Source of the DNA: Paralvinella palmiformis
Lineage: Eukaryota; Annelida; Polychaeta; Terebellida; Alvinellidae
DNA length: 64,000 bases
NCBI GenBank assembly: GCA_025642065.1
Contig: JAODUP010000459.1
Location: forward strand, 1 to 64,000
Reading direction: 5' to 3'
Both the position numbers and the translations under genes were made by a program. The notes beneath the pieces are model-generated. The model did not search any database. It was not told where the DNA came from and saw only the letters and a program-made list of their open reading frames with translations. Of the stretch, positions 10,943-24,837 are shown piece after piece (the first letter of the stretch is position 1; every line of letters begins with the position of its first letter).

Positions 10943-11256
10943 CGACCCGTGATAGCGCAGTTAGTTAGAGCGTAGGACTCGTAGCTGAAGGCTCCTGGAG
11001 CTGTAATGCTGTCATGCGGCGACTGGTTCACTCATCGATAAAAATGAGTACCTAACAAGACGCGATGGCTAGCGATGGCTATGCGTTTGAGTAATGCTTT
11101 TGCGCCTTTAATGGCACCATGCGTTGTATGCTCCCTTGGGATTTGAGATGTGTGCTGGGTAGAAACAGGTCTGAGTCAGGGATAATAATATTGTAAAGCG
11201 CCTTAGAACAGGGTTACCTGGTTCTCGCGCTATGTAAACATGCATTATATAAAATG
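10943..11256 (+). mobile_element. tRNA-derived SINE, family A, copy 1
   Basis: The head has a box-A-like segment TAGCGCAGTTAGTTAGAGCG, but the box B region is decayed. A unique body follows, and then a tail with GTAAAGCGCCTTAGAAC ... GCGCTATGTAAACATGC. It matches the minus-strand copy at 51831-52143 over the whole ~310 bp, including CAATGCTGTCATG-like and CTCCCTTGGGA segments. The shared GCGC stem in the tail also matches the LINE at 5858-9077. The downstream stretch 11260-11930 has no recognisable gene. Confidence 0.88.
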
Positions 11257-11939
11257 GTCTTAATACACGTGTTTACTATTTAACCACGTGTTTACTATTT
11301 AAATCAAGGTTATGACACAATGATAATGCTTCTGGTCCATACACCTGATATAAATTATTGTATTTCCCTATTATATTACTTGTGTGGGAAATTCAGAAAG
11401 CTGCTCTTCATATTGCTATAAATACTTCAAATATGATTTTGTTTAAATATTGATTGATATATTTATTCACAGTCATTCTTCAAAGCTTATAACAACTGAT
11501 GGTGAGATAACCCATTTTATTACAGGATTTTCTTGAAAACTTGCTGCACTAAAGTATTATATTTGATGTTTATTAGCGTACAGTATACCGTCTCTAGCTA
11601 TGTTATGGGTTATAGAGCTATAATACCCCGGTAATCAATCGGAATTCAACATCAGGATCGTCATTTGGTGAATGAGAACCTAGAACCTACAAGCTTTTTC
11701 TCAACTACTTTCACCACTAAGCTTATCACCGGTCACTATCTTATCATTACTAGTTCATATTATCTAATACGATACTGTCAACGGTTTCATTATGGACATT
11801 CATCAGGGAGAATGCCCTCCATCCTCTACCATCTCCAATAGTCAGATGTGATCCGGGTTTAGGGAAAACTTGTTATTATCCTAAAGATGAAATGTTAAGA
11901 GAGATGATACTGTAACCTAAAGTTATACATAGAAATGTC

Positions 11940-12112
11940 ATGGCGTCTAAATGTTTGTTGTGCTGCTCAACGAAGAGGCCAGATAAGATAATGAATTGTG
12001 AATGATGTGATATGGCGATGTGTCATGTCTTGTTTGACATCTCTGATTCAGATTATATCAACCTCGGAGAAGATTCTGTTACACTATCCCCATCAATATC
12101 TGTATCATACTG
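11940..12112 (+). pseudogene. Broken zinc-finger reading frame (possible LINE ORF1 relic)
   Basis: From the ATG at 11940 the frame reads a short protein with paired cysteines spaced C-x2-C-x11-C-x2-C-x4-C-H, a PHD/RING-like pattern. An in-frame TGA interrupts it at codon 22, inside the finger, and it ends at a TGA at 12110-12112. PHD-type fingers occur in ORF1 proteins of some CR1/L2 elements, but nothing else of such an element is nearby. It could be a decayed cellular exon instead. Confidence 0.35.
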
Positions 12113-12191
12113 AAGAAAGTAACAAAGAAACTGAAATATGTTGATCTGGTTTATTTATATATACCATACGTTCAACAGATTTCGTTTGTCA

Positions 12192-12195
<4 letters not shown>

Positions 12196-12225
<30 letters not shown>
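12196..12225. repeat. (TA)n microsatellite
   Basis: About 15 TA units. The following stretch, 12226-12900, contains no gene I can support. From about 12640 it becomes GC- and CpG-richer toward the promoter region. Confidence 0.95.
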
Positions 12226-12227
<2 letters not shown>

Positions 12228-12936
12228 GGCGTACTTTCTGTTGACTACTTATTTTATGATAGAGTAACTGATAAATTGTAATTTATAAGTTATGATTAAT
12301 AACTTAATTACGATAGTATAGAACTCCTTGAAATATCGGCACTCAAATACCAAAATAAAAAAATTAACAAGTCCCTCCGTCTCAACCATATCACAACTAC
12401 CCGCGAAGACATGATACTATGAGCCGAAACCTGAATCGGATTCTGGTGACGGAATCGAGTCCGGAATCCTTCTCGCGTGTGTCAAACTCATACCAGTCGT
12501 ACTAGTCATGAGCGCGCTTTGCATCTTGCCCACAGCATGACGATCACATTTTCGACTACACTTCGCCAATATATAATTCTCAATATTCCTACAGTTCTAG
12601 ATTAACATCTACTACGCTGAACAAACCTATCATGTGTTACTCGCAATCGGAAACATTGATTTTCCTCCTGCAGCGCGGTTAGCCGAGAGCGAAGGCGAAA
12701 ATTTTCCATTGCCGCTCGCACACAACGGGCCCGAGCACGTCCTTCACCCTCTTATTCCGGACCCATCGCGACCAAAGCTTGTTGTCAAACCGATATCCGC
12801 CTGTGATTTCGGTCTACCTGGTGACTAATTGCCATATCTGGTCGGAATCTGCCACCAGGCCACGGAAAAGGTCTTCACCTAAAATAGAAAACGCTGGCAC
12901 GATTTTCGCGGAAAGGCCACTGTTTACATCCGTAAC

Positions 12937-13022
12937 GCGCATGCGCCGAGCGACGCCGATAGTCACAGGCGGAGAGCCCGGACTTGGCTGGCCGCCAATA
13001 TTTACAACCCGCTGTCTATAAA
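12937..13022 (+). promoter_or_regulatory. Putative promoter of the SLC6 gene (NRF1 palindrome, CCAAT, TATA)
   Basis: A perfect GCGCATGCGC palindrome (NRF1-type site) lies at 12937-12946. CCAAT is at 12994-12998 and TATAAA at 13017-13022, inside a locally CpG-rich stretch. The first strong-context ATG of the SLC6 gene is ~310 bp downstream, a reasonable 5' UTR length. The motifs are seen directly; their function and the start site are inferred. Confidence 0.45.
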
Positions 13023-13333
13023 CAGAGCAGCATCACAACAAACGCTGAATGCTATAATATTCTGGCACCGCGTGTGTGCATCAGGACTAAAAGAGATAGA
13101 TAGATAGAGAGAGAGAGAGAGAACAACCCTTATATCTGTATCTGGTTAGCGTTATCAAAGGCAGACTTTTATTTCTGTCCGTGGATCTAGTGCGTTTGCC
13201 AAAAGAAAGACAACCCGGCGTTCTGATCCCGTGTTAAGGGGGTAATTTTCTGTGTTCCGGACAGGCCATAAGGGCAACGCTGGTGAATTATTGTCGGCAT
13301 CGTCCGGATAGCTGACGTTGGATGTCCGACAGG

Positions 13334-13535
13334 ATGGAAGATGGTATTACGGAAGACAGATTCAAACAATATGAAGAGGCGCTTCGAAGAGGGGAATACT
13401 TTGACTTGGCATCATTGTTCGAAACCAGACGCGTCTTAGTATCAACCGATACGCCAATAAAAACACAGGATTATAATGTCTTCCAGGTGATAGAAGAAGA
13501 GGTAGGTGAACTCTTCATTGTCATAATTATTTACG

Positions 13536-13584
<49 letters not shown>

Positions 13585-15747
13585 TTTTTCTTCTTACTCT
13601 GGTTATGTCTCTGTTGGCACGAAGATATACATAGAATAATAGATTTATAGAAATAGTAGAAACCAAGTGACAAATACGTGCTCCCCCCCCCCCACCACCA
13701 CCACCCCCCACCCACCCCCCCCACCCGATTCATTTGCCTCATGACTCCCGTTATATCTAATTATTAGATTAGGTATGACTTATCTGAGACTCCCTAGGTC
13801 ATCTGACTTGTCAGTTAATGAGAAGAATGTCTATGGTGTGACCAGTCATATCTCTAGATTGCTCATCTGTCCATCAGATGTGATTAATATCCGATGTAAC
13901 TCGTTCGTCAGACTCGGGAACTGGGCCTCAGTAGACTAATGGCTGCCTCTACCAATCACTGGTGTGTATTGACTAACATCTAGAAGCGTGGGATGTATCA
14001 ATTTTAGCTAGTATGGCTAAACTGTCAGTATCTATTAAATCGCGGGGCTGTATTTGCACGCACACACACACAAAGGGAGGTGAGGGAGTATATTCGTGTT
14101 ATAAGCCATCTTTGGTGTATAAGAACTAATCATTCCTCGTGTACAGAATAATTCATTAGCTGAAGCTCTTACTGCCCGTATATCGTCTACGTGTATATAG
14201 TATAACACACGCGCGCACACACAACAATATTGATGTGGAAAATTTTCAAGTTAATTATAACAATAACTTGAGTCCACGGATAAATCATCCAACCTATCAA
14301 TTGGACGATTGATCGGGCTATTTTAATTAAGAGAGGCGACTGTTCGTACTCAAGCATAACCAAATGTCTCTGATGATTTAATAAGGAATCACTAATTACT
14401 AGCCGTAACCATTCCAAGGCGCTGACTGGTAAAATTACATGATACTAAATCGTGTAGATCTATCAGCGTAGATAAATCTCAGTGTAACACCCTTATAATT
14501 AAAATAACGATTTGATCATTATCTGTTCAATACTGAACTGTTACCGGGTGCTGCTAATAAGAAAGAAATGTGGAATTAATTACATTATAAGCTGGAATTA
14601 ATTCCTATCAAAGATGACTTCCTTCCCAAACCCATTTCTCGACCGATAGGCTTCCTACCCAGTCAGGTTTAGTAGACATACATTAAAAAACTAGTTCACT
14701 GTACGTTAGCAAGTCTGACTGTAATCGACGAATTACACATTTTACAGCTGGCCCCAGCTCTACAATTACACCAACTATCAGCTCTATGTAATGCCCCTTC
14801 TTCAGCAGATTATATAACTTACTCCGTTGCAGGTTTAACTGCCCTCTCTTCTTCAACAAACATAAATCCTGTGGGTTTTTTTTTTGATGATCGTAGGTTT
14901 TCCTTTTTTAGGGGGTCGAACTGTACTACATATTATCACAGAGAATATATCTACAATTTGCATTAAGTCTAAGTGCAGATAAAACGGGACTTCGTCCAAT
15001 TCACCTCCAACTTAATAACTAACTTTCTATATACAACAAATGGTCGACATGTTGCCAGCTTAATTTGTTGTATTCATTCGATCTTCTGTTTGCAAAATAA
15101 ATGATGGGGGGGTGGGCGGAAGTCCCTTTAAACCTCGAATGGTTACCGCGCACGGGCGGGCGGGAAATTTTCCATTCGAGTAAAAAGTTGGTGAGCAAAC
15201 GATGCCGATTGCTTGTGCTGTTAACAACCAACAAATTCCTCGGTTTGGCTGAGGTCCAAAACAATTTCACGTCATGTTGGCTGAGATGAAATAATGAATA
15301 TTCATAAATTACTCGTTGCCTTAATACCGCGCTATTTACATAGATTTTGTGAATGAGCTCGATGGCATAGGAGTGTTTGAAGGAGTGGCGTCAAAGGTGT
15401 TGTGAAGCCTTTTGCTGATAAACCTCATTGGTTCTTTTCGAATGGATTATCAAATGTGTAGTATTTACCACTCCCAGTATTTTTTCAAGTGTAAATATGT
15501 GTTCAACAAGTCATTATTTGTTTGGATTCGTGGAAAAACACTAACCGCGAAATTAACGTGAAGAAACGCTGACCGGAAATTCTATTACTTATTCTGATCA
15601 ATAACACGATGAACTACTGGCTTGTGATATAAAGCAATATGCATTTGCCGGTTTTTTTATAATTAATTAATGACTGCAACTTGAAACAGACATACACACA
15701 ATCACACACACACACACACAGAGAGAGGGGGAGCGACCCCCCCCACA

Positions 15748-15779
<32 letters not shown>

Positions 15780-18700
15780 ACCAGACAGACACACACACAC
15801 AGAGAGGGAGAGAGTGTTCGACCTACCTACTGCGTTATGACCTTCGTTGCCAGGACAACAGACTTAAAATATGTGCCACACGTAATCTGCTGAAGTCTTC
15901 ATTTGATGATAATTGCCGTTTATGTGACGTCACACAGTCACTGACGTACGTAGTCCAGATGTAAATACAAGAAGACTCGATGCCCTAACATGGCGATTTG
16001 GTGTGATCTCCCCCCCCCCTCTCTGTTACTGCCAGCCAAGTCAAGGTGAACAGCTAATTGTGTGTGTGTGTGTGGGGGGGGGGATTTATGTATGAATGAG
16101 GGTGTACTGGGAGCTGGTTTTGAGCCATCCCTCAATGACGTTGACTTACAGTGATCTGAACGACTAATTCCATATTGTTATATAGAGAAACAGCGCGGAC
16201 CCAATGTGACGCACATGTGTAATCAATTGATTGTTGTAGATTATAATACGAGAATGATTACAATGTGATCACAGGTCACTGTCTGTCTGTCTGTCTGATA
16301 TGGTAGTGTGTGATAGGCACACACACAGAGAATCACGAACTGTTTATTCAATATTCGGATGATTCAACAGACACTGATTCCAAAGATTGTGTATTAAGAC
16401 TTGTAATGTCAGTCTAATGCAACAATGTAACTTTGTAAGAGATATTACTTGTATCCAAATCCAAATGTATACCTCTTTCTGGCTCTTTGTATCTATACTC
16501 ATATAAAATGACATCACCTTCTCAAAATATTTGAGTGTATATATATATAAGCCTCTATCTGGTTTCAGATAGACAAAGAAAACTAATTAACAAGTATTTG
16601 TTAATTATTGTTAAAATGTAAATTAATCAGCCCCCCCCACACTTATTATAGTTATTTGATGGTCATGTAGAGTGTGATGGTTCATTCACCCCCCCCCCCC
16701 TTTATTTGTAATAATTCAGTGGAGACGACAACGCCATTTAACGTAGTCAGCCACCCACGATGAAGCCTTTCTCTGATGATTCGTCTGATATATGATCGTC
16801 TAGTTCTTATCTAATCATCCAGCTGTTAAATGGTAATCCAGCCAAATGTGTTTTGACATTAATGATACATGTTGATCATCCAGCAAAAGTCAATATTTAG
16901 TGATTCAGAGCAGAATGTGGTGATTCCTTCAACATGTGATGGTTCAAGTAAAATATTAGATTTTATTTGAATTTAATGATTCAACCAGTCAATATATGTT
17001 GTGATCCAGCCAATAGGTTATACCATCCAGCCAATAGGTTACCATTCAGCCAATATGCTACGATTCCCCTTATAATATACTCTGTGCGTAATAAGCCATA
17101 TTTGAAACAGATATATCGCCGTTTGTTACTAACATAATCATGTACACTGCATGTTGGTTTTGATGACTACAAAATTATGCCATGTTATTATCTGATAACA
17201 TCGATATTTATATCTTGTTATTGGAATTGTGTGTGTGTGGGTGTGGGTGTGTGTGTGCGATTCTATGTCCACGTCAAACGAGTAATTTCCATTTAAGAAT
17301 ACCTAGACAAAGGGTGCCAGAAGGGGTGTCGTCGTGGCAGGTCGTACATATACAATAACACAATTAGCAACATATGAAATAAATTGCTTCGCGATCATAG
17401 CATCTTTGAACACACCTGTGTAATTAACGATCAGGTGTAGAGCAAAACCTTCTTACAGTTACTGGTGAAATATTTAACTGTAAACATAAATCTTAAAGTG
17501 GAAAAGGCTCATCTCAAAAACGTCTAGTTTAATTTATCTAGTCACTGTTGGTCAGCTTGTCACTCTATGGACATTTAAACAAATTGCTGTTTCGAGGTAA
17601 ACGTCTTTTTAATTTGATCTCTTTATTTAATATTACTTCGTGCATTCACATTTTATCAATATGTAACAGGATGGTAACATGATGCCGAGCTGATGGTATC
17701 CATACTACGATGAGCACGTCTTATCCCTGTCTGTTCAACGTTAATGACAATATGTACATGTTAGTGGGGCTACCTCTACTACCGTACCCAATTGGAACGA
17801 CAATATTAGATTATTCCAACACCGTTACATTACAGATAGTCGTTAAGTCAGTAATAATATACTCAAGAGTACCACTCCGTCAACAAACAGTGTCTAACAC
17901 ATTTTTCAACAACAGAAACGAAAGATGATCACTTTTCTATACCACGCCGAGAATTCCACCCGAATATACTAACAAGAAGTTAGGGAGGGGGGGGGGGTGA
18001 GTGAGTGAGGCGTGTTCCAGTTGTAGACAGTCTTCTATTATTGAGACTGATTACAAATCTGTGGGTGGTCTTCGTGAAATGTACCTGATCTGAGATTGTC
18101 TTCCACCCAAATACCGACACAGCTGTGTCTTCCACCCAAACACCGACACAGCTGTGTCTTCCAGATCAGTCGCGCTCAATAAGTGCTAACTTATTATGTT
18201 CGACTTTGTCGTCTTTCGTTCTCCAGTTGCCTCTTGGGGACCCATCGATGGATTATTCATACCATGTTCCAAAGGATTACGTAAATTTAATTACCCGTTT
18301 GTGTGCGCGCGCGTGCCTACATTTACGTACACTTACTTGACCTGCATGCCCGAGTACACAATATACCCACGCCTGCACCTACCTAGCAATGTGTTCATTT
18401 TCTTCATCAAGATAAACAAGTGTCTATATCAGTTATGCGAAATATATCGTGAGACAGTCACGGCGTATGTGTTATTTATTAGTGTTAGGTGTAACGAAAT
18501 AAAGGGAGAGCTAATTTTTACATAACGAAAACCGACACACATATTTACGAATGGAATGCTATCAAATCAGGGCAATTAGTTAACGATAGTGCTCCCTCAG
18601 ATGTGGATGTTTTATAGACTACAAGCAGTTTTATCACTTCTCATTCATCCCCATAGAATTTTCGGTTTATAAAATGCCATCACATGCCAGCTTAAAAATA

Positions 18701-20991
18701 AGTGACGCAGATTTCTTTTAAATAGTCCCTGATATAATTGTTATACGGGTGCTTTGTTCGTAGATCCTATCAGAGGTCAAAGAAGGGCAACTTCTTTGAA
18801 GCGTCTGCCTCCATCGTGCCAGGTATATATTATAAATAATTCGGTTATTCGCCTAATGCTGTAACACGCGTGGCTCGAAGACACGGTAGGAACATTATAT
18901 GCATGGTTCATTTTAATGAGGGGGGAGGTTTCAATTACAATAATGACTGTCGTGGTGAAAGGATTCAAAGAGCTTTTTGTTTAAACGGAAACAGGGCATG
19001 AAGCCCATTTCTTCAGCTGTGAGCACACCTGAATACATAATAAAAGATATTTATATAAAAGATAAACTGTTATCTAGTAATACTGATTATTTGTTATCTG
19101 GACGCTGAATGTGGTTTTAACATAATCGAGTTAAAGTCTTTTTAAAGTCTTACTTCCAGCTAATGAAATTAGTATGTAAGCGTTGTTACTTTGCTGTTGT
19201 TTTGTTAGTGCTGTTGTTGTTGTTTTTAGAGTTGTTTATATAGACTCTTACACTATTGATACCGACTATTTTGCTTGGACAATCATCGCTAAGTCAGCCT
19301 CGATGACAGCAGCGCTACAGAGATACATCATCATCATCATCGCCAATATGTCGAATGGCTACAGTATATCAACACATTCTTGGCGTGTAATCTTAGGTCG
19401 CTCTCTAACATAACGATCGTAATTTGGAACTAATTCTCAGCGCAAACATCACGACCGTCTGTCTGTAAAAGACGGGATTAATCGTCGGGTTGATAAAAAG
19501 TGTCATCACTTTATCTGCCGATGGTCCTTTGGGAATCTAAGATTGATGTTATATTGATCAGATCCAACAACTAGAAACCTTCTATACATACAAGATGTTG
19601 CTTTTATTCCCAAATTAACGTTGCCACCAGCGGATTTAATCACCTTTCTATCCAAATATATATCAAAACCTGACCACTCGTCCACAACCAATCGATTTTC
19701 AAACCATTGTTTTTTCCAAAATATTTATTTACTTGTTACGTACGTGGAATTTTCCATTCGTGAACCGTCAGTTGCCTGAGTACAATATGCCCTGCCCTTG
19801 TCCATACAGGAGTTTCGGTGGTTAGGCTTGCACCACAAGGCACACACACACACACACACAGACAAACAGAGAGAGAGAGAGAGGGTGTGTGTGTGTGTGT
19901 GTGTGTCCACAGCCTAACTGGGAGCGCAGTCAGCCACATACCTCTAGTGCCGGTGTTCAAATCCCGGTCTAGCTATGTCTGAAGGGTGTTTCATTTCGTC
20001 GCCTTATCTTTGGAGGTCATTCGGCCCATTCAGCCTATCCGTTTCACAACACGCCGTAAAACAGCACCATGTTCACCATAAGACACACACATAACAGCAT
20101 CAGTGCTGATGCTAATACACATTTTTGTATGTAAATGCCCATATTGAGATTCGAATACCAAGATGTTTAAAACATTCTATTTTAAATGACCCAACATATC
20201 ATTCTATTAATAATTGTATTTTTAGTTTTGGTATTTAAATTGGGGTGGGGGTCATTTCACTTAAGGTGCTATCATCACTGTGTCCCGTACGAATATCCTA
20301 AAATAAACGTATGTGCACGCACACATGCATATGACATATATAAACTTGCACACCGGCATACAAAAATACTATTAAATATGGTATTAATCTCGGTTTGATC
20401 AAGCTTTCTCTCTTCTTAAACAGACAGCTTCGGAGTTAGAAGAGCAAACATCGGGATTGTTGTCGCCGGGACGTCAGAAATCGGTAGACATAGATAGCAC
20501 TGAGCCAGACGAAGAGGATGAGGGACGAGGTGCATGGGGCGGAAAGCTCCAGTTTATATTTACGTGTATCGGATACGCCGTCGGTCTCGGCAACGTGTGG
20601 CGTTTTCCGTATCTGTGTTACAAGAATGGCGGCGGTAAGTGGAACGAAACTTTCGAAGTACGAAAGGTCATATCTTGAATCTTCGCAAAGGAGGTGGTTA
20701 ATCGCGTTTAGAAAGAAAAAAATCCCCGCCTGTTACATAGACATGGTTTTTATGGCACCATTCGCAGTCCACTACACCATACTATCATACGCCTGCAACT
20801 TGTGGGAATGAATGCTATGGTTAACTGTGTCGTGAAAATGTTTTATCTAATAATAATAATTCGATCTCCTTACGAAGCTATCCTTCGTCAAGCTTCGGCA
20901 AAAGCGTCCCAAGTAACGTGCAAAACTCAACCATTACGGCATCCTAGAATTCCCACCAGCTCCACAAATATTTATATATTCGCATGTTTGT

Positions 20992-21041
<50 letters not shown>

Positions 21042-22428
21042 CCAGCCACTCGCTTTAGTGACGTAATGGTAACCATCCGAGTTCGTCACACATAAGTGAC
21101 AGCTCTGCCCCTTGGACATATGTCACAGATGTGACTAGCCCTCATCGTGACAAAGTGATTTAAGTAAATTTAAGACACTTATAGTCGAAGGCTTTCTCTG
21201 GATATATAAATTGCGTCCTGTTAGTTCGTATTCGCCTTCCTTCGACATAGTTTGCCGAAGTTACTTCACTTTATCAATGTGTATGTACAGTACACCCCGT
21301 ATAATCAGATCAGCCAAGTAACCGACAGTAACCCGGTTATGTGAACTAACTTTTGTTTATCAACGACGAAAGCAGCAGACGGATAGGTGAACATTTTACA
21401 TCTACAGATTCAGATCCATGTTTTATTGTGTATGTTACGATCCCTATATATTTGTTATTAAATTTCCCCACAGGAGATATATAAAATATAAATAATATAG
21501 GATTTTTGTGAGCGTCCATTGCTCTCTCTCTCTCTCTCGCTCTCTCTCTCCATATCTTTGTTTTATATCTATGCATACTTTATGGTAATGTTATATCTCT
21601 TATTAACATTAGGTGCTTTCTTGTTGCCATATATTATTATGTTGGCTCTGGTTGGTCTGCCATTGTTCTTCATGGAATTGTCGTTTGGTCAGTTCGCCAG
21701 CCTTGGACCTATTGCTATATGGCGAATAAATCCATTATTAAAGGGTAGGTCTTTCACACACACGCACGCACGCCACACACACACACACACACACACTAAC
21801 CAATACGACATTATACCTTTTAGTTCACGAAGTCGTTCATTTAATAATAATAATAACAATAATAAAATGGTTATTTTCAAGCCTTTATATAAATATGTCA
21901 TCACTGCCACGTGGTCTAAGTGGCGTTATTTTAATTTCTCTATTTATCTCCAGGACTGGGCTATGCTATGGTAATTGTCTCCTGGCTGATTGGGATATAT
22001 TATAATGTCATCATATCCCACGTGATGCTCTATTTGTTTGCGTCTTTCGCCTCCATTCCGACCGGCTTACCGTGGACGACCTGCGATAATTGGTGGAACA
22101 CACCGAACTGTATAACTCCAAAATACCTCAGATCAAACGGAACCAACGGCACTAATCCGGATAACATGACGTCGAGTATAAATAGCCTCAACGAAACGGG
22201 TACGTTATGTGATTTGTTTGTTTGTGTGAGAATTATATCAACTTTGTGATGTTGTGTATTTCTTGTTTCGTTTATGCTCGCCTTTGCTTATCTATTGCTA
22301 TAGCAACAAGCTTTGGTTACTTGATAAACACTACTGGCGTAGGCATAACCAGGAACAGAACCATAGAAAGAACACCCGCTGAAGAATATTATAAGTATGT
22401 CTTCAGTTAATTAAGAACGTTGAGACCA

Positions 22429-22479
<51 letters not shown>

Positions 22480-23355
22480 TGTTCCCGCGCACATGCACCA
22501 CCCCGTCTTTCTGTAGAGGCCTATTAAAGAATTGCCATGAAATGGACAACATCATTAATTATTAACTCAGTATCAGCAGTCGGTACGTGACTTTATTTAC
22601 AAAGATTCCTCTGTTTTCTCACAATTCCTTGGACTTCCTATTTATGTTATGAAAACATGTTTAAAACTTTGAATCACAATCTAATATTATGGTTTTCTCT
22701 ATGGGATTAAATCAGTGTACAATATGGTATGTGGGTTGTTACATCCAGCAATACAAAGACTTCAGCCTGGCCATCTCATTTTCCATTTCCCCTCTCCGGT
22801 ATGTCCATGGTGAGACAGGTACCGACTCTAAATGAAAGAATCACTCATTCACTCACTCTACTATATTTATGTTTCTGTCTTTCCATCCTTTCTAGAACCT
22901 TACTACCGACAAAATCAATAAAATGTAACTTGTGACCTTACCATGACCTAACCCCCGCCACCAATTGCTTACTATAACTGTCACGATGTATTTATACCTG
23001 CAGCTACTATGTACTTGAGATGTCTGACAGTATTGATGATTTTGGTAGCATCAATTGGAAGTTGGCACTCTGTCTGCTCCTAGCATGGATCATTGTGCTC
23101 GTTTGCCTTATACGTGGTATCCAGTCATTAGGCAAGGTATGTTGAGATACGGTTCATTTGGACAAACTGCGCAATAATATGTATAGACATGTCTTATCTG
23201 TACCAAACTGTAATATATAGATAGACGCTACCTATATTGAACTGTGATATGCATAGATAGGGTTTACCTGTGCTGAACTGTGGTATATATAGTTAGGCCT
23301 TACCTGTGCTGAACTGTAGGTATGTATAGATAAGACTTGGCACTTGGCTGTCGTG

Positions 23356-23434
<79 letters not shown>

Positions 23435-24796
23435 TAGGCCTTACCTGTGTTGAACTATGGTATGTATAGACAAGCCTTATCTGTGGCATGCATAGACTGG
23501 TCTTACATATATTGAACAGTTAGATGTTCATACAGTTATTGCCTCTACTGAAGTATCATAGGTACAGACAGGCCTTACATTGGTTGAACTGTGTTGTTGT
23601 AACTTGGTTATCACACAGTTCACGCTAACAGTAATATATCGAAAATTTACAACAGATGACATATTCGGTCTGGATTAGAACCTGCGATCTCACGCAAAGG
23701 TTGACATCACTCCAATCCATGAGGCCAACGAGACCTGTAAATGAGACAAATTTATGTCAGTTTATCGTACCCACCATGTTATTAAACCCTAATGACTTTA
23801 CAATACTTGTACGTTTTAATTGTGTGAAAGCGGAAATACAGGCCTTTGGAATGTTGACACAGCTTTATGGTGATCCTCGGATAAAGACAAACCGAAGGTT
23901 GATTAATCCAATTTAACAAGATATGGGATGACTTAAACTGATAATGCTGGATATCATTGCATATTTCAAATACAAACTCATCCTCTGAATCAGTTACAAT
24001 GGAAGAATTACGATTGTCGGCAGCAATAAAGCGTCTATGTTTTAGTAGCTGGATAGTTCGATGCGTGACGTCATGCTTTGACGGGAGCATTTCCGTGATA
24101 AGACTGGAGAAATCTCAACATTTTGCTTAATAGTACTCTGTTGAACCGTTAATTTAGTGAATTATCAATTAACCATGCAATTTTATTGATTAGTGCTTCT
24201 TTTGATCTCTAAGAAAGAGGATTTAATTTTGATATAGGGGAGTGTTTTAATACATTTCGTGACCTTTAACATGAGTTATAAAACAAAGTAATAACTATAC
24301 TACAACGTTACTTAACCACAACTGTGTGATCTTAATATCCTTCATGTTTGGGGGGGTTAAAAGCCATTCGTTCCATACTAGTGCATGCTATAGGATGCTC
24401 CCGTATTATAGCTGATACTGCATTGCACAGCCGACCGCCAGGTTGTGAAATAAAATCGTAGCATTACCTGGGTCTGTTAGATGTTTCATCCTTCAGTAAA
24501 AGGCTTCAGCTTGATGTTCTCATTTCCGTTTTGAGGTTCCCTTCAGACCAACAAGCCGTGAGACTAAACGACATTAGTTGGTTATATGAACCTTTTAAAG
24601 GTGCTTTGTTACACCTGGTTCACTCACTGTCACCATCAAAATCCTAAATCGTGTTTTAAAGTTGATTTATTTATACTGAATTTTGTGTTCAAAGACATGC
24701 ATATAGCCAGAAATGTTTTATAGATAGGCAAGATTTTCATATAATCCAAAATGTCAGTTATCATACAGCAGCTGGTGTTGATTCATCAAGTGTGTG

Positions 24797-24837
<41 letters not shown>

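Larger units (their letters stand above)
13502..20423 (+). other. Intron 1 of the SLC6 gene (6.9 kb)
   Basis: Besides the repeats listed separately, this holds (TA)n at 13538-13581, a C/CA-rich run at 13682-13725, CA/GA tracts at ~15700-15805, poly-G/C runs near 16010-16082, 16680 and 17985, and TCATCATC at 19328. No exon or RNA gene could be supported. Short frames here arise from the simple repeats. Confidence 0.75.

Noticed and set aside
13442..13742. Gly/Trp- and Tyr/Ile-rich open frames on the minus strand
   Set aside because: They are translations of the (TA)n and poly-C/CA tracts next to the first SLC6 exon.
21519..21974. 151-aa plus-strand frame spanning 21519-21974
   Set aside because: Only 21613-21744 and the segment from 21954 are SLC6 exons. 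The middle is intron read through a (CA)n tract.
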